A stretch of DNA of 64,000 bases from Arcanobacterium bovis (GTDB taxonomy: Bacteria > Actinomycetota > Actinomycetes > Actinomycetales > Actinomycetaceae). Shown piece by piece: positions 39,784 through 48,808 of this stretch. Both the position numbers and the translations under genes were made by a program. The stretch spans positions 300,117 through 364,116 of the forward strand of contig NZ_SJDT01000003.1 of NCBI RefSeq assembly GCF_004331995.1. Reading direction: 5' to 3'. The first letter of the stretch is position 1; the number at the start of each line of letters is the position of its first letter. The notes below the pieces were generated by a model. It worked only from the letters and a program-made list of their open reading frames with translations. It did not search any database and was not told where the DNA came from.

Positions 39784-39841
39784 GCAACTTCTCGATATAT
39801 ATCGAGAAGTTGCGAAATACGCCCCAACTTTCGCGAATGCG
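39784..39841 (+). repeat. 58-bp repeat, copy B (right end of the alpha-galactoside locus)
   Basis: The first 30 bases (39784-39813) are a perfect palindrome (GCAACTTCTCGATAT and complement). The rest repeats copy A exactly, including a second small stem GCGAAA/TTTCGC. Same orientation as copy A. Lies 46 bases past the alpha-galactosidase stop. Confidence 0.87.
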
Positions 39842-39912
39842 GCACAGCGCACCGCCCCGCACCTGCCCAAGCCCCCGCCTCAACCAAGATGCACCATATG
39901 AGCACACAAAAA

Positions 39913-39939
39913 TGGCTCGCCCCCATTCGGGGCGAGCCA
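39913..39939 (-). terminator. Terminator after rpsI (also faces the alpha-galactosidase)
   Basis: Perfect 11-base arms TGGCTCGCCCC/GGGGCGAGCCA around 5 bases. On the minus strand TTTTTGTG follows. Confidence 0.85.
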
Positions 39940-40021
39940 CCAAAGTTTGTAACTGAATAATCAGCCTTGCCCTGCTCAGCGCCTTAAGAGGCACATAATC
40001 AGCGCTTCGAGTGCTGAATGA

Positions 40022-40510
40022 TCAGCGCTTCGAGAACTGCGAAGCCTTGCGTGCCTTCTTGAGGCCGGCCTTCTTACGTTCTACGGAGCGAGCATCGCGA
40101 GTGAGGAAGCCAGCCTTCTTCAGAGCTGGGCGGTTTGCCTCACGGTCGATCTCGTTGAGCGCGCGGGAGATACCCAAGCGCAGTGCGCCAGCTTGACCCG
40201 ATGGGCCGCCGCCGTTGATGCGAGCAACAACGTCAAAGCGTCCTTCAATGTCAAGGAGCACAAATGGGGAATGCACGAGCTGCTGGTGCAACTTGTTCGG
40301 GAAGTAATCTTCCAGCGTGCGGCCATTGATCTTCCATTCGCCGGTGCCGGGAATGAGACGGACACGGGCAATGGCTTCCTTACGGCGACCAAGGCCTTGG
40401 CCCGGTGCGGTCAAGGATGCACCCTGACCGGTCTGCGGAGCTTCGCTCTCGCTAGTGTACGAGCTCAGAGTCTCCTCGAGCTCTTCAGTTTCGACGGTGG
40501 TCTCAGCCAC
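40022..40510 (-). CDS. rpsI: 30S ribosomal protein S9
   Basis: 162 residues. A 37-residue acidic N-terminal extension ([20 protein letters not shown]...) precedes the S9 core that starts [19 protein letters not shown]; it ends [12 protein letters not shown]. Such extensions are common in actinobacteria. A GTG start at 40510 has AAGGAG upstream. Follows rplM in the usual order. Confidence 0.97.
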   Translation of the reverse strand: MAETTVETEELEETLSSYTSESEAPQTGQGASLTAPGQGLGRRKEAIARVRLIPGTGEWKINGRTLEDYFPNKLHQQLVHSPFVLLDIEGRFDVVARINGGGPSGQAGALRLGISRALNEIDREANRPALKKAGFLTRDARSVERKKAGLKKARKASQFSKR

Positions 40511-40544
40511 GGTTCTCCTTAAAATCTGTCCGGTTCATTCCGGA

Positions 40545-40988
40545 TTACTGTGCGACCTGCTTGAGCTCGTAAACTTCCGGCTGCTGTGCAGCGTGCGGAT
40601 GCTCCGCACCACGGTAGATCTTGAGCTTGGAAAGCTGCTGACGTCCCAAAGTGTTCTTTGGAAGCATGCCAGCAACCGCCTTCTGCACAGCCCGCTCTGG
40701 GTTAACTGCAAGAAGTTCGGTGTAGGATGTTGCCTTCAGTCCACCTGGGAAACCAGAGTGGCGGTAAGCAAATTTCTGCTCGCGCTTGGAGCCGGTCAAC
40801 GCAACTTTCTCAGCGTTGATGATGATGACGAAATCGCCAGTATCCGCATGTGGAGCGAAATTCGGCTTATGCTTCCCACGGAGCAGGGTGGCAACCTGAG
40901 CTGCCAAACGGCCAAGAACGACGTCGGTAGCATCAATGATGTACCACTTCTTCTCTACGTCGCCGGGCTTCGGTGAATACGTGCGCAC
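40545..40988 (-). CDS. rplM: 50S ribosomal protein L13
   Basis: 147 residues; [30 protein letters not shown] opens the protein, and [31 protein letters not shown] closes it, as in all L13. GTG start at 40988. First gene of the rplM-rpsI pair; its promoter must lie in the 240 bases towards truA. Confidence 0.97.
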   Translation of the reverse strand: MRTYSPKPGDVEKKWYIIDATDVVLGRLAAQVATLLRGKHKPNFAPHADTGDFVIIINAEKVALTGSKREQKFAYRHSGFPGGLKATSYTELLAVNPERAVQKAVAGMLPKNTLGRQQLSKLKIYRGAEHPHAAQQPEVYELKQVAQ

Positions 40989-41204
40989 TTGCGTAGCCTT
41001 CGTTTCTTTGTAGTGGACCTAATCTTAAGAACGTGCGAAGTTATGGCTTATAATCGAGCACATTCTCAACCAGTCCAATGGTCAAGACATTATTCATCGT
41101 TGTGCCATGAACGTGACGAGTGGGATAGCGTCTACGCACAAACTGCACAACATTAGTAAACTCTATCGGCACTTGCCGAACCAGTCAAAGAGCAAAGGAG
41201 AGCT

Positions 41205-41378
41205 GTGAGCCGATTCATTCCATTAGCTCCTGTTAGAGATCACAGTCGTCGCAGCATTCTTCCTGCCCAGCCAATTCTTGACCAGAATCTGCACGAGTTT
41301 CACCACGAAATCTGCGTGCCGCCCGAGCCTGGACGCCGTACTCAGATTCCTCGGGATACCCCACAGCTTCCAGCGTGA
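41205..41378 (+). CDS. Possible 57-residue ORF antisense to the truA 3' end
   Basis: GTG at 41205 with an almost ideal AAAGGAG 4-5 bases upstream; the frame runs 57 codons, reading MSRFIPLAPVRDHSRRSILP and ending TPQLPA. No family or membrane segment recognised. It lies wholly or mostly opposite truA. It is listed because of the ribosome binding site; a chance ORF is equally possible. Confidence 0.25.
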   Translation: MSRFIPLAPVRDHSRRSILPAQPILDQNLHEFHHEICVPPEPGRRTQIPRDTPQLPA

Positions 41379-42168
41379 GTGGGTGCGGTGGCGCAACGAT
41401 CACATGGCTTGATCGGCTCTTTTCTTCCAGACGACGCGCGGGAAAATCCTCCCCTTGCGCACCTCGCCCTACCTCAATGAGCGTTCCCATCAACGTGCGC
41501 ACTTGGGAATGACAGAACGCATCTGCACGTGCCAAACCTAGCAGCACGCCGTCGTCATCCCTGCGAAAACCCAACTCGAGCAAAGTGCGCACCGTGGACG
41601 CACCCTCGCGCGGCTTACAATAAGAAAGGAAATCATGCTCCCCTAGCAGGGGTTGCGCCGCACGGTTCATCGCATCAACGTCGAGCTGATAATCCAGCCA
41701 AAGCACATCAGTGCGGCGCGGATCCCACAGTTCCACCCCATCAGCAATCCGATACGTATACGAGCGCCACAGCGCAGAAAAACGCGCATCAAATTCCGGC
41801 GAAACGCACGAAACTTTGTGTATCACCACGTCAGAATAGCCACGCACACCCTGCGCTTCATGCGATAGCACCGCATTTACTCGCCGACACAAGACCACTT
41901 CCGGCGGGAGAATCGATCTACCTTGCACGCGCAGCCACAGCTCACGCGGCACATCACAATGCGCTACCTGACCAGCAGCGTGTACACCCGCGTCGGTACG
42001 TCCCGCAACTACAAGCTCCACGCCTGTACGCAGGACTTTTGCCAGTGCAGACTCCAGCGCGCCTTGCACCGTTCGCAAACCAGCCTGCTTCGCCCAACCG
42101 TGGAATTGCGCACCGTGGTAGCTTAAATCAAACCTCAAGCGGATATTTTGCGATACTGTCGTCGTCAT
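41233..42168 (-). CDS. truA: tRNA pseudouridine(38-40) synthase
   Basis: Makes pseudouridine at positions 38-40 of the tRNA anticodon arm. 311 residues from the ATG at 42168: RLRFDLSYHGAQFHGWAKQAG, the catalytic aspartate in VAGRTDAGVHAAGQVAH, and FLSYCKPREGASTVRTL plus HSQVRTLMGTLIEVGRG in the C-terminal half. A cysteine- and acid-rich tail (QEECCDDCDL) extends the protein. In relatives truA directly follows rplQ; here the purine locus separates them. Its ATG overlaps, on the other strand, the first possible ATG of the ROK gene. Confidence 0.93.
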   Translation of the reverse strand: MTTTVSQNIRLRFDLSYHGAQFHGWAKQAGLRTVQGALESALAKVLRTGVELVVAGRTDAGVHAAGQVAHCDVPRELWLRVQGRSILPPEVVLCRRVNAVLSHEAQGVRGYSDVVIHKVSCVSPEFDARFSALWRSYTYRIADGVELWDPRRTDVLWLDYQLDVDAMNRAAQPLLGEHDFLSYCKPREGASTVRTLLELGFRRDDDGVLLGLARADAFCHSQVRTLMGTLIEVGRGAQGEDFPARRLEEKSRSSHVIVAPPHPLTLEAVGYPEESEYGVQARAARRFRGETRADSGQELAGQEECCDDCDL

Positions 42169-43129
42169 GGGAAAAGCATCGCACAGCAACGACAGCCAAT
42201 CAAACATGGCTCCAGTATTTGTGACGCCTGCGCCTACACTGGCGTTGACACAGGCGTCGATGCCGCACGGCACAGTTCCTGCTACCACAAGTCCTGTTGC
42301 AACCGATCCCACTGCAACGATTCACACACTGTGCGTGGACTGCGGGGGCGGCGGCATCAAAACTGCCATCGTTAATAGCCTCGGCGAAGCGACCTCACAG
42401 CCTATGCGCACGGCCGTCGTCTACCCATTTACACCACAAGACCTCGTGACGATCGTGCGCAAACATATTGAGCTGCTCGGAAATCCCAATTTTCAACGTA
42501 TTACTGTAGGTGTACCTGGCGTGATTCGAGGCGGAATCGTGGTGTTTACTCCGCATTATATCCGCGAGCGCGGCCCACACACCCGCCCAGATCCACAGCT
42601 TGCACGAGCATGGAATGGCCTCGACGCCGAAGCGCTGTTTGTGCGTGAGTTCGGCATACCAACATTGGTGGTCAACGACGCCGAAGTAGCAGCTTGCGCA
42701 GTCATTCGCGGGCATGGCTCGGAACTTGTTCTAACACTTGGCACTGGGCTCGGCTGTGCGTTCTTCGTCAATGGAACATTGGTACCACATATCGAAATGT
42801 CGCACGCGCCGCTTCACGATACGACATTTGACGAAATCTTGGGCGAACACGCGCGAGCATTACTTTCCGACGACGATTGGTCTGCTCGCGTATACGACGC
42901 GGTGATGGCACTGTGGCCAGTGTTCCGATGGGATCAGGTTTATATTGGCGGCGGAAACGCCGTCCACATCACGGAGTCGGTGCGCGCGAAACTGAACGTC
43001 TTGCACGATGAGATTTTCGGACCTACCGCAAACACAGTTACATTCATCGACAATTCCGCTGGTCTTATGGGCGGGCATGCTGCATGGGAACTACTCACCC
43101 CCTCCCAAGAAATTCCCAGCGTCTCATAA
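42167..43129 (+). CDS. ROK-family protein, polyphosphate-glucokinase-like
   Basis: 320 residues from the first ATG; ATGs at 42206 and 42260 are alternative starts, and one of these is likely since 42167 overlaps the truA start and the first 45 residues are low-complexity. The ATPase core has LCVDCGGGGIKTAIV (phosphate 1), ITVGVPGVI, VVNDAEVAACAV with the catalytic aspartate, and LTLGTGLGCAFFVNG (phosphate 2). The zinc motif CxCGxxGCxE of typical ROK kinases is absent and IEMSHAPL stands there, as in polyphosphate/ATP glucokinases. Sugar phosphorylation likely; phosphate donor unproved. Confidence 0.75.
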   Translation: MGKASHSNDSQSNMAPVFVTPAPTLALTQASMPHGTVPATTSPVATDPTATIHTLCVDCGGGGIKTAIVNSLGEATSQPMRTAVVYPFTPQDLVTIVRKHIELLGNPNFQRITVGVPGVIRGGIVVFTPHYIRERGPHTRPDPQLARAWNGLDAEALFVREFGIPTLVVNDAEVAACAVIRGHGSELVLTLGTGLGCAFFVNGTLVPHIEMSHAPLHDTTFDEILGEHARALLSDDDWSARVYDAVMALWPVFRWDQVYIGGGNAVHITESVRAKLNVLHDEIFGPTANTVTFIDNSAGLMGGHAAWELLTPSQEIPSVS

Positions 43130-43199
43130 TTCGTATAAAAAACGTCCGCCATTCAATACACTCAAGAATTCTCGGTCGGCAGTTACTAGGGTATTTTTC

Positions 43200-44090
43200 G
43201 TGACTTTAATGAAACACAGCCCAGTAACTGAAGTTCCCCTTCTCTCGCAAGGTAAGGTCCGCGACCTATATGACCTCGATGAGAACCTACTGATCGTCGT
43301 AACGGATCGTGTTTCCGCTTTCGACGTCGTCTTTGACGAAGCCATCCCAGATAAGGGAGGCATTCTCAACAGTATTTCCGCTTTCTGGTTCAAGAAGCTG
43401 GAACATATTATTCCTAACCACATGATTTCGGTTGATCCCGCTGATTATCCTGAGCCTTTCTCAAATTACGCACAGGATCTCGCCCGGCGCTCGATGCTTG
43501 TGCGCAAGCTCGATATGGTCAATGCCGAATGCATCGTGCGTGGCTATCTCGAAGGCTCAGCGCTGAAGTCTTACCAAAAAGACGGCACCATCAACGGCAT
43601 GAAAATGCCCGCAGGCCTCAAGCAAGGTGACGCTCTGCCCGAGCCAATCTTCACGCCGTCCACTAAAGAAGAAAATGGCCACGATATTAATATCTCCGTT
43701 GCTGAACTTCGCAACGTCGTGGGCACCGAAACCGCCGAAGCGCTCGAATCTGCATCATTGCAACTCTTCACCGAAGCTTCTGATTACGCACGCGAGCGTG
43801 GAATCCTGCTCGCAGACACCAAGTTCGAATTCGGTTATCTCGACGGCGTACTCACACTTGGCGACGAAGCTTTCACTCCAGATTCCTCGCGCTTCTGGGC
43901 AGCTGAAAGCTGGGAGCCGGGTCACGCTCAAGCGAGCTTCGACAAGCAATTCCTCCGTGAATGGCTCGAAACTCTCGATTGGGACAAAACTCTACCAGCT
44001 CCAACTCTGCCGCAGGATGTGATTGCTAATACCGCAGCACGCTACCGCGACGCATACGAGCGTCTCACCGGAACTGCATGGAATGCCTAA
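43200..44090 (+). CDS. purC: Phosphoribosylaminoimidazole-succinocarboxamide synthase
   Basis: SAICAR synthetase of de novo purine synthesis. About 296 residues: LLSQGKVRDLYDL, VVTDRVSAFDVVFDEAIPDKGGILNSIS, ECIVRGYLEGSALKSYQKDG and LADTKFEFGYLDGVLTLGDEAFTPDSSRFW. GTG at 43200 has AGGG at suitable distance; ATG at 43209 is the alternative. First gene of purC-E-L-M-N-D. A hairpin follows it, so it may be a separate unit. Confidence 0.95.
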   Translation: MTLMKHSPVTEVPLLSQGKVRDLYDLDENLLIVVTDRVSAFDVVFDEAIPDKGGILNSISAFWFKKLEHIIPNHMISVDPADYPEPFSNYAQDLARRSMLVRKLDMVNAECIVRGYLEGSALKSYQKDGTINGMKMPAGLKQGDALPEPIFTPSTKEENGHDINISVAELRNVVGTETAEALESASLQLFTEASDYARERGILLADTKFEFGYLDGVLTLGDEAFTPDSSRFWAAESWEPGHAQASFDKQFLREWLETLDWDKTLPAPTLPQDVIANTAARYRDAYERLTGTAWNA

Positions 44091-44096
44091 TTTCCT

Positions 44097-44125
44097 GACC
44101 GCCTGCCAATTTTGCGCAGGCGGTC
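44097..44125 (+). terminator. Hairpin after purC
   Basis: Perfect 10-base arms GACCGCCTGC/GCAGGCGGTC around 9 bases, directly after the purC stop. No U-tract; termination or attenuation before purE is likely. Confidence 0.6.
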
Positions 44126-44236
44126 ACCTATTCCAACTATTCCAACGCTCTCCTGTTCCAAAGCCCACCACTTACTAGATAACTACCCACTTTAGTAGGC
44201 AACTCTCCGCTAGCTTTACAACCCTAAGGAGTCATG

Positions 44237-44725
44237 ATGACCGCAAAAGTCGCAATTATTATGGGATCTCGCTCTGATCTCGAAGCGATGGACGAAGCGC
44301 GCTCCGTGCTTCAACAGTTCGGAATTGAGTACGAAATGCGCGCTCTTTCTGCGCATCGCACCCCTGCCGCAGTAGAAGAATTCATTTCAGGCCTCGCCGA
44401 CCGTGGCTTTGCCGCCGTTATCGCAGGTGCAGGCGGCGCCGCTCACCTTGCCGGCGTCTGCGCCTCCCACACGCATTTGCCAGTATTCGGCGTACCTATG
44501 CGCACCTCGCTCGCAGGCGGCTTAGATTCCCTGCTGTCCACTGTACAGATGCCACGCGGTATTCCAGTTGCCACCACTGCAACTGGCGGAACCGGAGCAT
44601 ACAACGCCGCCTTGCTCGCTGTATCCGTAATCGCGCTCAGCGATCCTGCCATCAATCAGGCATATCAAGAATTCCGCGCAAACCAGACACAGAAGGTGCT
44701 CGATCAGTCGATTATCACCGACTAA
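44237..44725 (+). CDS. purE: 5-(carboxyamino)imidazole ribonucleotide mutase
   Basis: Class I PurE, 162 residues: VAIIMGSRSDLEAMDEA, the histidine loop LSAHRTPAAVEEF, and IAGAGGAAHLAGVCASHTHLPVFGVPM. It needs N5-CAIR from PurK, which is not in this window. ATG at 44237 with AAGGAG 5 bases upstream; ATG at 44234 also possible. Confidence 0.95.
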   Translation: MTAKVAIIMGSRSDLEAMDEARSVLQQFGIEYEMRALSAHRTPAAVEEFISGLADRGFAAVIAGAGGAAHLAGVCASHTHLPVFGVPMRTSLAGGLDSLLSTVQMPRGIPVATTATGGTGAYNAALLAVSVIALSDPAINQAYQEFRANQTQKVLDQSIITD

Positions 44726-44833
44726 CGCCCTCTGCATCACAAGATATTCTCTGAGCTACGCGCTCGAAACGTCTACCCACCTGACGGCTCACAATCTGCG
44801 CGATCGCGCACTCACACATGAAGGAATACATTT

Positions 44834-47800
44834 ATGGACAAGCGTCTGTTGATCCGCAGAAAGCCGAGTTTCCGCGCTGAGGAACGTGCGCTCACGCAAA
44901 CATTGAACACTCTCAGTGGCGTGAGCGTACGCGATCTCGCTGCCTACAATGTGTACGACGTCTTCAATGCCACCGAAGCTGAGATCGCCAAGCTCACGGC
45001 ATCGGTGTTGCGCGATCCGCGGGTGGACGACGTCGTTCCCACCGAATCTCTTGCCGAGCTGTTGCATCGTCCTCACCTTGGCGTCCAGTTCCTACCCGGT
45101 CAGTACGATCAGCGAGCCGACGCGGCTACCCAAGCCCTCGGTCTAGTTTCGCCGGGCACGCTGGCGCAAATATTTTCCGCTCATCTCTATGTTTTCAACG
45201 AGGATCTGAGCTCCGAAGCTCTCGAAACAATCACGGCCCACCTCATCAACCCAGTTGAGGCAGGAAAGAAGAACTTCGATGAGCTCGTGCTCCCGCCAAT
45301 TTCCCAAATCAAGCCATTGGCTGAGTTCCCAGATTTCCTCGAACTCGATAATGCTCAGCTCGAAGAATTGCGCCAAGCTCGCTCGATGGCGATGTCGCTT
45401 GAAGATCTCGCATTGATCCAAGAATATTTCCGCACTGAACAGCGCGTACCTACCGAAGTCGAGCTCGCAGCCTTGGATACCTACTGGTCCGATCATTGCC
45501 GACACACCACCTTCGGCACAGAGCTCATCGAAATCCGCAATGATTCAGCTCGCTTCGCAGCCAATTTTGATCGACTTTTACAGCGTTGGGACGAACTGCG
45601 CGGAAATTGCGGCCGCGAGAACAAACCTCGCACCCTCATGGATTTAGGAACTATCGCAGCTCGTGATATGCGCCGGCGCGGCGATCTTGACTCCCAAGAG
45701 GTGTCCGAGGAAATCAACGCCTGCTCGGTATTCGTCGACGTGAAAACGGCACACGGTAAAGAACCGTGGCTGCTCATGTTCAAGAACGAAACACACAACC
45801 ACCCCACCGAAATTGAACCATTTGGCGGCGCGAGCACCTGTTTAGGCGGCGCAATCCGCGACCCTCTGTCGGGTCGCTCCTGGGTGTACCAAGCGCTACG
45901 ACTTTCCAGTGCAGGAGACATCACCACTGCCCGCGAGCATACTCTCGAAGGTAAACTCCCCCAGCGCGATATCTCTACCCGCGCCACGGCTGGTTACTCC
46001 TCCTATGGAAACCAAATCGGACTCGCCACCACCCATGTGCGCGAATACGTCCATCCTGGTTACACGGCAAAACGTATGGAGTTGGGCGCTGTGGTAGCAG
46101 CCGCACCAGTTGAAAACGTGCGCCGGGAAGAACCACGCCCGGGCGACGTCGTCATCATTCTTGGCGGACGTACCGGACGTGACGGAATTGGTGGCGCCAC
46201 AGGCTCGTCAAAAGCTCACGACGAAGAATCGCTTGAGACTTCCGGCGCCGAAGTTCAAAAAGGAAACCCGGTTAACGAACGCAAGATTCAGCGTTTGTTC
46301 CGCCGCGGTGACGTTGCGAAGCTGATTCGCCGTTGTAATGATTTTGGTGCAGGTGGCGTGGCTGTAGCAGTGGGCGAATTAGCTGACAGCCTCGACATTC
46401 ATCTTGATCAAGTGCCATTGAAGTACGCCGGTTTGAACCCGCTTGAAATTGCGATTTCTGAATCCCAAGAGCGTATGGCAGTGGTCGTTGACTCTGCCGA
46501 TGCGCAGGCTTTCATCGATGCGGCTGCACAGGAAAATCTGGAAGCCGTAACGCTCGCTGAAGTCACAGATACCGGCAGGCTGCGGATGTTCTACGGCGAG
46601 GAAAAGGTGCTTGATCTTTCGCGCGATTTCCTCAACACCAACGGCGCCCATCGTACTCAGCAGGTCGTTTTGCGCGATCCGAAGCCAGTTGAGGCCGACG
46701 ACGCCGCGGCCAGCTCGGAGCCTAGCTGCGGTTGCGATTGTGCCTGCGCTGCTCCCCCACAGCTTGACCGCGAGACGGTGCTGGAAGTATTGCGCCAGCT
46801 CAACAACGGTTCCCAAGAAGGCATGATTGAGCAGTTCGATTCCAGCATTGGCCGTTCTACCGTTTTGATGCCTTACGGCGGAAAGAGCCAGAAATCGGCA
46901 GAAGACGTTTCGGTGCAGACTCTTCCTGTACCAGGCGGAACGTCTACCGCCTCGCTCATGGCTGCGGGATATTCGCCTGAGCTGGCTGACGATTCCCCGT
47001 ATTTGATGGGTGCATACTCGGTGGTTGAAGCTCTGGCACGGCTCGCCGCTGCGGGCGCTGATGTTACGGAAGCTTGGCTTACGGTGCAAGAATACTTCCA
47101 GCGTCCTACCACTCCTGAAGTCTGGGGCGTGCCGGTGCAAGCATTGCTTGGCCTATTGGAAGCACAAGACGAGTTCAACGTGGGTGCAATCGGTGGCAAG
47201 GACTCAATGTCTGGCTCGTACTCCGACGAACTCCATGTGCCACCTACCTTGGTGAGCTTTGCTGTTGCAGTTGCCGACGCCGAGGAAGTGCTCAGTGCAA
47301 CGCTTCCTGCTCAAGAACTTGACCTCTATCTTCTACCTCATGACGCACGCGCAGATGGATCGCCGAACTACTCGCAGTTGCGTGCCCATTTCGCCGCTCT
47401 GCGTACATGGAATACACTTGGGTTGATCCGCAGTGCCCGCGCTGTAACCTCTGGCGGAACGCTATCAGCGCTGGTTAAGTCGGCGCTCGGTAATAACGTG
47501 GGCATTGAGCTCGATGCGGGTGCGCTTGCCGAGCATGACTTGCTGAATACCGCGCTCGGAAGCATCGTTGTTGCTGTACCACACGGCACTACACTGCCCG
47601 ATGCCGGAATCGATGTTACCCTCGCGTTCCTTGGAACTACGAACACCGATGTCACAGGAATAAAACTAGGCGATGAGCTGGTCGAATACACCCAAGCACA
47701 AGATGCGCTCGAAAGTGGCTACCGGCAAGTGTTCCCGATCAATGCGCACGAGGCCGCAGAGTTGCCCGCATTTGCTCGCGAGCTGAAGGCACACGAGGTT

Positions 47801-48670
47801 GAGAAAACTGCTGCTGGCGGCACGCAAGAGGCGCTCACACCGCAGCGCCCGGTTCACGTGCTCTTGCCGGTTTTCCCAGGTACGAACTCTGAATATGACA
47901 CCGCCGAAGCTTTCGAAGCAGCTGGTGCCACCACTGAGTTCCATGTGATCAGGAATATCACCTCTGACCTGCTGTTGCAGGACACCGCGAGCTTCATCGA
48001 CAAGCTTCGTCACGCCGATATTTTGGCTATTTCGGGCGGCTTCTCGCTCGGAGACGAACCTGACGGCTCTGCCAAGTTCATTGCTAACTTCTTGACCAGC
48101 CCAGATGTGGCCGCTGCTGTTAAAGATTTTGTAGCTCGCGACTGCCTCGTGCTGGGAATTTGTAACGGTTTCCAAGCGTTGGTGAAGTCGGGCTTCCTGC
48201 CCTATGGCGACCCCGCTCAGCTCACTGAATCCTCGCCTACTTTGACTCACAACGCCCAGCTGCGGCACGTATCGCGCATTGCAACCACCCGCGTGAGCAC
48301 GGTTAAGTCGCCGTGGCTGGCAAGCTTTGAGTTTGGCGATTTGCACCGTATTCCGGTTTCGCACGGAGAGGGGCGATTTGCGGTAGACGAGACGACGGCG
48401 CGCGAGCTGTTCGCTGCAGGTCAAGTTGCGTTCCAATACGTTGATGCCGACGAAGTGCCGACGGCGTGCGCTCCAGACAACCCGAACGGTTCTGCCTACG
48501 CAATCGAAGGCATTATCTCTCCTGACGGGCGTATTTTGGGCAAGATGGGTCATCCTGAGCGATTCCGCCCTGGACTCATGAAGAACATTCCCGAAATTGC
48601 CATTCAAGATATTTTTGGCAACGCCGTGCGCTACTGTGCAAGCCGTGTACGAGCTGGTGATCAAGATTAA
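44834..48670 (+). CDS. purL: Phosphoribosylformylglycinamidine synthase, single-chain
   Basis: A 1278-residue enzyme fusing synthetase and glutaminase. The start RLLIRRKPSFRAEERALTQT is that of the long clade II form (Firmicutes/Bifidobacterium). ATP/substrate segments include DTYWSDHCRHTTFGTEL, FKNETHNHPTEIEPFGGAST and NDFGAGGVAVAVGELADS. The class I glutaminase at the end has VLGICNGFQAL with nucleophile C1110 and GKMGHPERFRPG. An unusual cysteine cluster SCGCDCACAAPP stands near residues 635-646, between the two halves. No separate purS/purQ. Confidence 0.95.
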   Translation: MDKRLLIRRKPSFRAEERALTQTLNTLSGVSVRDLAAYNVYDVFNATEAEIAKLTASVLRDPRVDDVVPTESLAELLHRPHLGVQFLPGQYDQRADAATQALGLVSPGTLAQIFSAHLYVFNEDLSSEALETITAHLINPVEAGKKNFDELVLPPISQIKPLAEFPDFLELDNAQLEELRQARSMAMSLEDLALIQEYFRTEQRVPTEVELAALDTYWSDHCRHTTFGTELIEIRNDSARFAANFDRLLQRWDELRGNCGRENKPRTLMDLGTIAARDMRRRGDLDSQEVSEEINACSVFVDVKTAHGKEPWLLMFKNETHNHPTEIEPFGGASTCLGGAIRDPLSGRSWVYQALRLSSAGDITTAREHTLEGKLPQRDISTRATAGYSSYGNQIGLATTHVREYVHPGYTAKRMELGAVVAAAPVENVRREEPRPGDVVIILGGRTGRDGIGGATGSSKAHDEESLETSGAEVQKGNPVNERKIQRLFRRGDVAKLIRRCNDFGAGGVAVAVGELADSLDIHLDQVPLKYAGLNPLEIAISESQERMAVVVDSADAQAFIDAAAQENLEAVTLAEVTDTGRLRMFYGEEKVLDLSRDFLNTNGAHRTQQVVLRDPKPVEADDAAASSEPSCGCDCACAAPPQLDRETVLEVLRQLNNGSQEGMIEQFDSSIGRSTVLMPYGGKSQKSAEDVSVQTLPVPGGTSTASLMAAGYSPELADDSPYLMGAYSVVEALARLAAAGADVTEAWLTVQEYFQRPTTPEVWGVPVQALLGLLEAQDEFNVGAIGGKDSMSGSYSDELHVPPTLVSFAVAVADAEEVLSATLPAQELDLYLLPHDARADGSPNYSQLRAHFAALRTWNTLGLIRSARAVTSGGTLSALVKSALGNNVGIELDAGALAEHDLLNTALGSIVVAVPHGTTLPDAGIDVTLAFLGTTNTDVTGIKLGDELVEYTQAQDALESGYRQVFPINAHEAAELPAFARELKAHEVEKTAAGGTQEALTPQRPVHVLLPVFPGTNSEYDTAEAFEAAGATTEFHVIRNITSDLLLQDTASFIDKLRHADILAISGGFSLGDEPDGSAKFIANFLTSPDVAAAVKDFVARDCLVLGICNGFQALVKSGFLPYGDPAQLTESSPTLTHNAQLRHVSRIATTRVSTVKSPWLASFEFGDLHRIPVSHGEGRFAVDETTARELFAAGQVAFQYVDADEVPTACAPDNPNGSAYAIEGIISPDGRILGKMGHPERFRPGLMKNIPEIAIQDIFGNAVRYCASRVRAGDQD

Positions 48671-48688
48671 TATCGCGTGCTCGCGATA
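48671..48688 (+). other. Small hairpin between purL and purM
   Basis: TATCGCG-TGCT-CGCGATA, 7-base perfect stem with a 4-base loop directly at the purL stop. Could modulate downstream expression; not a strong terminator. Confidence 0.35.
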
Positions 48689-48808
48689 AGATATCGACGA
48701 GATCCTCATTAACTCAAACACCACACCAACACGGTCACAACGTAGCGCGATCGATCGTTTCCCCAAGTCATACCCAAACTTCAACAGACAACCACGGAGG
48801 AGAACCCA

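Noticed and set aside
32851..39841. Insertion sequence or transposon carrying the alpha-galactoside locus
   Set aside because: No transposase, integrase or terminal inverted repeats; the flanking repeats are direct and hairpin-like, so only a cassette or REP-type explanation is kept.
44091..44233. Purine riboswitch before purE
   Set aside because: Only a simple 10-base terminator-like hairpin is visible; no three-way junction with the conserved loop sequences.
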